Source: an uncultured Campylobacter sp. (GTDB lineage: Bacteria; Campylobacterota; Campylobacteria; Campylobacterales; Campylobacteraceae). From it: a DNA stretch of 11,109 nucleotides. Each line of letters starts with the position of its first letter. The stretch's first letter is position 1. Both the position numbers and the translations under genes were made by a program. Shown in pieces: positions 6,779-11,109 of the stretch. The notes under the pieces were generated by a model. The model was given only the letters and a program-made list of their open reading frames with translations. It ran no database searches and was not told the DNA's origin. Location of the stretch: the NCBI RefSeq assembly GCF_938030685.1, contig NZ_CALHHX010000178.1, positions 1 through 11,109 of the forward strand. The letters run 5' to 3'.

Positions 6779-7849
6779 ATGAGAAGTTTTATTTCGAGGA
6801 TTTTCGGGATTATCGCCGCGGTGAAATTCCCTAAATTTATACAAAATTTTATCAACCGCAAATATGTGGAATTTTTCAAAATCGATATGAGCGAATTTGA
6901 TCCGCCGCAGAGCTACGCGAGCCTAAACGCGCTTTTTACCCGCCGCTTGCTGCGTCCGCGTGAGATAGCGGTAGACGAGCGAGCCTTCATAAGCCCTAGC
7001 GACGGCGTGATCTTTGAGAGCGGAAGCTGCGCCGATCTGCGGGCTTTTAGCGTAAAGGGCTGCGAATATAGCCTTAGCGAGCTGCTAGGACGCACGTTTA
7101 CGGCAAGCGAAAGCGGCGGAGCGGTTAAAAATTTAGATGACGAGGCAGTTGCTACGAGCGGTAGCGGCGAGGTTGGAACCGGATGCGCAAAAGATGCCGG
7201 CGCAGGGATGAAATTTTGCGCCGCGCAAGCGAAAATCAGAGGCGATGAAAGCGGCGCAACTTATGCTGCGAGCGGCGTGCAGGCTGAAATTTATAGCGAT
7301 GAAAGCGGTGAGAGCCGCGAAACGAGTGCAGAGGACGCCCAAGACAGCGAAAATATAAGCGGCGTAAATTTAAGCTACGCAAACATCTATCTAAGCCCGC
7401 GCGATTATCATCATTATCATGCGCCGTGCGATCTGGGCGTGCTGCAGGCGCTTTACATACCTGCTGACCTTTACAGCGTGGCGAAGAAATTTTTACTTAA
7501 GATTCCAAACCTCTACGCTAAAAACGAGCGCGTAATTTTAAAGTGCAAAATGCGTAACGGCGGGATTTTGTGGATGGTTTTCGTGGGTGCTTTAAACGTA
7601 GGTAAGATGAGATTTGATTTCGACGCACGAATACAGACGAATGCATGCGCAAATAGAGCTGAGGCGCTTTACGAATATGAAAATTTAAACTTTAAAAAGG
7701 GCGATCATTTGGGAAATTTCGAGCTGGGCTCAACGATCGTACTCGTAGCGCAAAGCGAGTTTTTAAAATTTGAAACCCCGGCTGATACGTCCGTAAAATT
7801 CGGACAAAAAATCGCAGAATTTAATGAAATTTCACAAAATTCCATTTAA
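6779..7849 (+). CDS. psd: Phosphatidylserine decarboxylase proenzyme with large internal insertion
   Basis: Psd converts phosphatidylserine to phosphatidylethanolamine at the inner membrane. It self-cleaves at a Gly-Ser bond to make a pyruvoyl cofactor. Here the motif is ELGSTIVL with predicted cleavage between Gly317 and Ser318, leaving a 39-residue alpha chain. Other active-site parts are Asp75 in SPSDG, the YHHYHAP histidines at 210-216, and FVGALNVGKM at 268-277. The protein has 356 residues against roughly 270 for relatives such as C. jejuni Psd. The excess is a Ser/Gly/Ala/Glu-rich stretch at about 107-196, between LLGRTF and LSYANIYLSP. Catalytic residues are intact, so it is probably functional. 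The C-terminus ends in QNSI, matching a repeat word in priA. ATG at 6779 abuts the previous stop, with GAAAGG five bases upstream. Confidence 0.95.
   Translation: MRSFISRIFGIIAAVKFPKFIQNFINRKYVEFFKIDMSEFDPPQSYASLNALFTRRLLRPREIAVDERAFISPSDGVIFESGSCADLRAFSVKGCEYSLSELLGRTFTASESGGAVKNLDDEAVATSGSGEVGTGCAKDAGAGMKFCAAQAKIRGDESGATYAASGVQAEIYSDESGESRETSAEDAQDSENISGVNLSYANIYLSPRDYHHYHAPCDLGVLQALYIPADLYSVAKKFLLKIPNLYAKNERVILKCKMRNGGILWMVFVGALNVGKMRFDFDARIQTNACANRAEALYEYENLNFKKGDHLGNFELGSTIVLVAQSEFLKFETPADTSVKFGQKIAEFNEISQNSI
7097..7366 (+). repeat. In-frame low-complexity insertion within psd
   Basis: About 90 codons (residues 107-196) sit between conserved blocks of Psd. They encode an acidic, Ser/Gly/Ala-rich, presumably disordered loop. 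A 13-base direct repeat GCGATGAAAGCGG occurs at 7242-7254 and 7296-7308, exactly 54 bases apart (three times 18), encoding GDESG and SDESG. Boundaries are estimated from family motifs, not from an alignment. Confidence 0.6.
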
Positions 7850-7897
7850 AATGCAGGATTTTTTCTTTAACTAAAATTAATTTTATTTAAATTTGGC

Positions 7898-7925
7898 TAT
7901 AATCATCTCACTTTAAATCAAAGGA
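7898..7925 (+). promoter_or_regulatory. Promoter and ribosome site for the pseudopilin-priA pair
   Basis: TATAAT at 7898-7903 is a perfect -10, preceded by T/A tracts typical of Campylobacter sigma-70 promoters. AAGGA at 7921-7925 lies six bases before the ATG at 7932. A 14-base perfect palindrome, TAAAATTAATTTTA at 7872-7885, lies just upstream of the -10. It could be an operator or simply part of the AT-rich tract. Confidence 0.6.
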
Positions 7926-7931
7926 TTTAAC

Positions 7932-8417
7932 ATGAAAAATTTAAAAGCTTTTACGATGATAGAGCTTGTTTTTGTCATCGTCGTTTTAGGTATTTTGGCG
8001 GGCATTGCGGTGCCTAGATTAGCCGCTACGCGCGACGATGCTACGATCGCTAAGATGCGCGGAGACATCGCCGCCATTAGAAGCGGACTTTCGCTAGTTA
8101 GAAGCGAGAATATGATGAGAGGTGTGACTACATGGCCTGCTTTGGAGGGTTCGGACAATGCCACTCTTTTTGAAGGCGTTTTGCAGCAACCTATCTATCC
8201 TATGAGAGACGGCGGTAGAAACGGTTGGGTTTTAAAAAAAGACGGTAGTGATAACGCCACATCCGAATATATTGCTAACGTAGCGGGGAAAAAGACTACT
8301 TTTTCTTATTATCCAACAAGAGCTAGTATACCTACTTCCGGTGCAAACAAGAATAGAAACATAGGTTCATTCGACTGTGATCACAAAGACGATCTTTGTC
8401 AATCCTTAGCTCAATAG
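7932..8417 (+). CDS. Type II secretion / type IV pilus pseudopilin-like protein
   Basis: This 161-residue protein has a class III (prepilin) leader and N-methylation segment, AFTMIELVFVIVVLGILAGI. Prepilin peptidase would cut between Ala6 and Phe7, leaving Phe1 and the essential Glu at mature position 5 (Glu11). Ala replaces the more common Gly before the cut. The hydrophobic helix at 7-29 is followed by an amphipathic helix and a globular part. Cys149 and Cys156 near the C-terminus could form a disulfide loop as in pilins. The hexapeptide GSDNAT appears twice (73-78 and 105-110) with different codons. Its machine could be a Cts-type DNA-uptake system as in C. jejuni or another pseudopilus; the sequence does not say. 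It has its own promoter and ends four bases before priA. Confidence 0.85.
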   Translation: MKNLKAFTMIELVFVIVVLGILAGIAVPRLAATRDDATIAKMRGDIAAIRSGLSLVRSENMMRGVTTWPALEGSDNATLFEGVLQQPIYPMRDGGRNGWVLKKDGSDNATSEYIANVAGKKTTFSYYPTRASIPTSGANKNRNIGSFDCDHKDDLCQSLAQ

Positions 8418-8421
8418 CTAA

Positions 8422-11109
8422 ATGCTCTATTATGAAGTTGCGGTTTTGGGCGCCAGCCTAAAGCCGCTTACTTATAGTTCAAATTTTAAAATCTCATCCT
8501 ATCAAATCGTATCAGTTCCCGTAAAATCGAGCGTCAAATCCGCCGTGATCCTGCGTGAGGTCTCAAAGCCGAGCTTTAAAACCAAGGAAATTTTAGAAAT
8601 TTCGCAGCTCAAATTTAGCTCGTTTCAGATCGCACTTGCAAATTTTATCGCGTATTACTATGTCTGCGAAAAGGGCGTTGCATTTGGGATTTTCGAGCCT
8701 GCGAGCGAGACGACGCAGGACTTGCAGAATTTGCAGGAGGATCCCGCTGCCGAGTGGAATTACGCTTGCAAGCAAACTTCTATCTGCGAACAAAATTTTA
8801 TTTCCGAGCAGAATTCCATCACCGCACGAAATTCTACGCTCGACGGGAATTCTGGCGTTACACAAAATTCCGCCACCGCGCTGAATTCTACGCAAAAGCA
8901 AAATTTGAAGCAGGTGCAAAATATTATCTCGCAAAATTTAGCGTTAAATTCTACCGCCGCGCAGAATTCTATCCAAGAGGGCTTTGTCAATGAACTAAAT
9001 TCCGCTTCAATTCAAAATTTCATATCAGATCAAAATTCTGCCGCCATAAAGACCGCCATAAATTTTGCTGCCCCGCCGGGTTCTGCGCACAAACAAAATT
9101 CCGCAATCGCACAAAATTTGATCCAAGAGCGGGATTTTACCGAGGGAGAGAATTCCGTTTCGATTCAAAATTTTACTTCAGCGCAAAATTCCGTCCTAAT
9201 TCAAAATTCCGCCGCTACCGCGCAAAGCCCCATTTCGCAGCCGCTATCTCCGCTTCAAATAGGTAAAATTCCAAACCTCACCCCCGCGCAGGAACAAGCG
9301 CGTAAATTTGCCGAAGCCAATGAGACGTCGCTGATCTTCGGCGATACGGGCAGCGGCAAGAGCGAAATTTATATCGCGCTGATCGCGCAGACGCTCGCTG
9401 CGGGCAAGCAGGCGCTGTTTTTGATGCCCGAGATTTCGCTCACGCCGCAGATGACGAAGCGGCTACAGAGCTATTTCGGCGAGCAACTCGGCGTCTGGCA
9501 CTCTAAAATTTCGCCCAAAAAAAAGCGCGAAATTTTAGAGAAATTTAACGCAGGCGAGATTTGGCTCATCGCGGGCGCTCGCTCGGCGCTGTTTTTGCCC
9601 TTTAGCGATCTAGGCCTCATCGTCGTGGATGAGGAGCACGACGACAGCTATAAATCCGCCGCCGCGCCGCGCCTAAATGCCCGCGACGCCGCGATTTTCG
9701 TCGGCAAGAAGCTTGGTATCCGCGTGGTTTTGGGCTCCGCGACGCCCGCGCTTAGCACCTACGCGAAGCAGCCGCATTTCCGCCTGCGCGGCACCTATTT
9801 TAGCAGCGCTAAGCGCTTCATTTTCGATGAGAGCGAGACGGGGCTGAGCCCTAAAATTTTAACCGAGATCGGGCGCAGCCTTGAAGCTAGCAAGCAGGCG
9901 GTCGTGTTTTTGCCGACGCGCGCGAACTACAAATATATGGTTTGCGAAAACTGCGGGCAGATCGTGCGCTGTCCGTTTTGCGCAGTCGGGATGAGCTACC
10001 ACGCGGACGCTGCGGCGCTGAAGTGCCATTACTGCGGCTTTAGCACGTTTTACAAGGCGTCTTGCGAAAACTGCGGCGGCGAGGTGATGCAGGCGCGCAA
10101 GATCGGCACTGGCGAGCTTGCGGCACAGCTTACGGCGCGTTTCCCAAGTGCCCGTATCGCAAAATTTGATCGCGACGAGATCACCACGCAGCGCAAGCTT
10201 GAGGCGCTGCTCAATAACTTCAACGCCCATAAAATCGACATTTTGGTAGGCACGCAGATGCTTAGCAAGGGGCACGATTACCACGGCGTCGATCTTGCGG
10301 TGATAATGGGGATCGACGAGCATCTGAGCTATCCCGATTTTAGGGCGCGCGAAAAGACGCTAGCGCTTGCGATGCAGGTGGCTGGCCGCGCGGGTCGCTC
10401 GGGGCAGGGCAGAGTCGTCATACAGACGCGCCAGAGCGGCTTTTTTAGGGATTATATCGAAAACTACGACGATTTTTTGCGCGACGAAGCGGAGTTTCGC
10501 GAGGGGCTCTATCCGCCGTATATGCGACTTTTGCGCGTGCTGATCTCGCATAAAAACGAAAACGCGGCGAGCGAAATAATGAACGTAGCGCTTGAGCTTT
10601 TGCGTCGCAAACAGGCGAGAGGCAGCGCGTTTGCATCATATGACGGACTGGATGCGAGGAGAGCAAATTTAAGCGCTTTAAATTTGCAAAATTCTGCGCA
10701 GCAGGGCGGTAAGCAAATATCAAATTTTAAATTTCAAAGCTCGGATCTGTGCAGGGACGACGCAAATTTAAACCATCAAAAAAACACCTCAAATTTGAAA
10801 AATGCCGCGCAAATTTCAGCTTGCGACGGGGACGCGGATAGCGTAAATTTAAAGCCTGAAAGAAAGAGCGCTGCGCAAAATTTTATAAATTTAGCGGCCG
10901 AAAATACTGCCGAAAATTCCGTGCAGTATTTGAAAGAGAAAGCGAGCGAGAGCTTTGAGATCATCGGCTACGGTAAGGCGGGCATCGCCTATATCGCGTC
11001 GAAATTTCGCTTTGAAATTCTGCTGCGGGCTAGCTCGCACGTGCCGCTAATTAACGCCGCGCGCGCGCTTGAGCATCTGCCCGTCGAGATCGATATGGAT
11101 CCCGTAAAC
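8422..11109 (+). CDS. priA: Primosomal protein N' (PriA helicase), 3' truncated, with two large insertions
   Basis: PriA restarts collapsed replication forks by binding branched DNA, unwinding the lagging arm and loading the replisome. The frame is open from ATG 8422 through the window edge (896 residues). Visible parts: N-terminal fork-binding domain and winged-helix-like region (1-93); Walker A GDTGSGKS at 307-314; DEEH at 403-406; GSATP at 438-442; eight zinc-binding Cys as four CXXC pairs (508/511, 517/520, 535/538, 548/551); GTQMLSKGHDY at 610-620; AGRAGRS at 654-660; and a C-terminal domain ending near DMDPVN, probably close to the true stop. Two blocks do not belong to the family, residues about 94-273 (Asn/Gln-rich) and 732-842, which explains the excess length. 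Core motifs are intact. No clear ribosome site precedes the ATG; coupling to the pseudopilin gene four bases upstream is likely. Confidence 0.94.
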   Translation, partial: MLYYEVAVLGASLKPLTYSSNFKISSYQIVSVPVKSSVKSAVILREVSKPSFKTKEILEISQLKFSSFQIALANFIAYYYVCEKGVAFGIFEPASETTQDLQNLQEDPAAEWNYACKQTSICEQNFISEQNSITARNSTLDGNSGVTQNSATALNSTQKQNLKQVQNIISQNLALNSTAAQNSIQEGFVNELNSASIQNFISDQNSAAIKTAINFAAPPGSAHKQNSAIAQNLIQERDFTEGENSVSIQNFTSAQNSVLIQNSAATAQSPISQPLSPLQIGKIPNLTPAQEQARKFAEANETSLIFGDTGSGKSEIYIALIAQTLAAGKQALFLMPEISLTPQMTKRLQSYFGEQLGVWHSKISPKKKREILEKFNAGEIWLIAGARSALFLPFSDLGLIVVDEEHDDSYKSAAAPRLNARDAAIFVGKKLGIRVVLGSATPALSTYAKQPHFRLRGTYFSSAKRFIFDESETGLSPKILTEIGRSLEASKQAVVFLPTRANYKYMVCENCGQIVRCPFCAVGMSYHADAAALKCHYCGFSTFYKASCENCGGEVMQARKIGTGELAAQLTARFPSARIAKFDRDEITTQRKLEALLNNFNAHKIDILVGTQMLSKGHDYHGVDLAVIMGIDEHLSYPDFRAREKTLALAMQVAGRAGRSGQGRVVIQTRQSGFFRDYIENYDDFLRDEAEFREGLYPPYMRLLRVLISHKNENAASEIMNVALELLRRKQARGSAFASYDGLDARRANLSALNLQNSAQQGGKQISNFKFQSSDLCRDDANLNHQKNTSNLKNAAQISACDGDADSVNLKPERKSAAQNFINLAAENTAENSVQYLKEKASESFEIIGYGKAGIAYIASKFRFEILLRASSHVPLINAARALEHLPVEIDMDPVN
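8791..9222 (+). repeat. Degenerate 18-bp tandem array inside priA encoding (Q/x)N(S/F)xxx hexapeptides
   Basis: Asn codons recur every six residues: 125, 131, 137, 143, 149, 155, 161, 167; then 176, 182; then 193, 199, 205; then 214, 226, 232, 244, 250, 256, 262, with 220 and 238 replaced. The DNA unit is an 18-bp degenerate word around CAAAATTC or CAGAATTC. There are four phase blocks, shifted by whole codons only, so the frame is never broken. Over residues 94-273 I count 24 Asn and 24 Gln in 180 residues. The surrounding insertion spans about 8701-9243. It is a coding minisatellite, not CRISPR. Confidence 0.85.
10615..10947 (+). repeat. Second low-complexity insertion in priA (C-terminal domain)
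   Basis: Residues about 732-842 separate the helix NVALELLRRK from FEIIGYGKAGIAYIASKFRF, which are adjacent in ordinary PriA. The block is rich in Asn encoded by AAATTT- and AAAATT-type words (NL, NF, NS, QNF, ENS) but lacks the strict six-residue spacing of the first array. Boundaries are estimated from family motifs. Confidence 0.6.

Noticed and set aside
7850..7931. Rho-independent terminator after psd
   Set aside because: A T-run occurs at about 7860-7868, but no GC-rich stem precedes it. Only an AT palindrome at 7872-7885 is present, after the T-run.
8148..8261. PglB N-glycosylation sites at the two GSDNAT motifs
   Set aside because: The Campylobacter sequon needs Asp/Glu two residues before Asn; here that residue is Ser.
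8754..8993. Periodic 79-residue frame (RTKF/RAEF repeats) overlapping priA
   Set aside because: It lies entirely within priA in another frame, and its periodicity is that of the 18-bp DNA array. There is no independent start signal.
8791..9222. CRISPR-like array
   Set aside because: The unit is 18 bp with no constant repeat and no separate spacers, and the whole stretch is read in frame within priA.
9859..10323. 154-codon leftward frame inside priA
   Set aside because: It is opposite the zinc-binding and helicase domain of priA, whose motifs are intact. The leftward translation shows no family pattern and is a GC-rich antisense shadow.

Overview
The window most likely comes from a Campylobacter of moderate G+C content. 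A relative of C. gracilis, C. rectus or C. showae is my guess; the species is inference. The clues are TTG starts, AAGGA-type ribosome sites, TATAAT -10 boxes behind T-rich tracts, an extreme load of AAATTT words, and the gene order slt / yggT / gltX diverging from a metallophosphoesterase and psd. As I recall, C. jejuni has the same neighbourhood at about Cj0843c-Cj0847. No mobile element, tRNA, rRNA or CRISPR array was seen.

Layout. (1) 1-338: 3' end of an unrecognised rightward gene with a Gly/Ala/Glu/Ser-rich tail. (2) 339-732: intergenic, rich in AAATTT words and inverted repeats. (3) 733-975: leftward gene for an 80-residue three-helix membrane protein. (4) 1223-4483: leftward overlapping operon gltX, yggT, slt (glutamyl-tRNA synthetase, YggT-family membrane protein, periplasmic lytic transglycosylase). 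(5) 4484-4597: divergent promoter region. (6) 4598-7849: tightly packed rightward operon mscL, Crp/Fnr-family regulator, membrane metallophosphoesterase, psd. This set is envelope-oriented: osmotic safety valve, a regulator, a probable envelope phosphoesterase and phosphatidylethanolamine synthesis. (7) 7932-11109: rightward pair of a type II/IV pseudopilin-like gene and priA (replication-restart helicase), with priA running off the window.

The most unusual signal is a set of in-frame low-complexity insertions. PriA is open for all 896 visible residues, against roughly 600-730 for ordinary PriA. It carries an Asn/Gln-rich block of about 180 residues between its N-terminal DNA-binding part and its helicase core, and a second block of about 100 residues inside its C-terminal domain. 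The first block is a degenerate 18-bp (six-residue) tandem array centred on an AATTC/AATTT core, preserved in frame. Psd has a different insertion of about 90 residues upstream of its catalytic histidines. The same ENS/QNS-encoding word occurs in the tail of the gene at the left edge and at the very C-terminus of Psd. Together these suggest a family of short, palindrome-cored, frame-preserving sequences that accumulate at protein domain boundaries and between genes.
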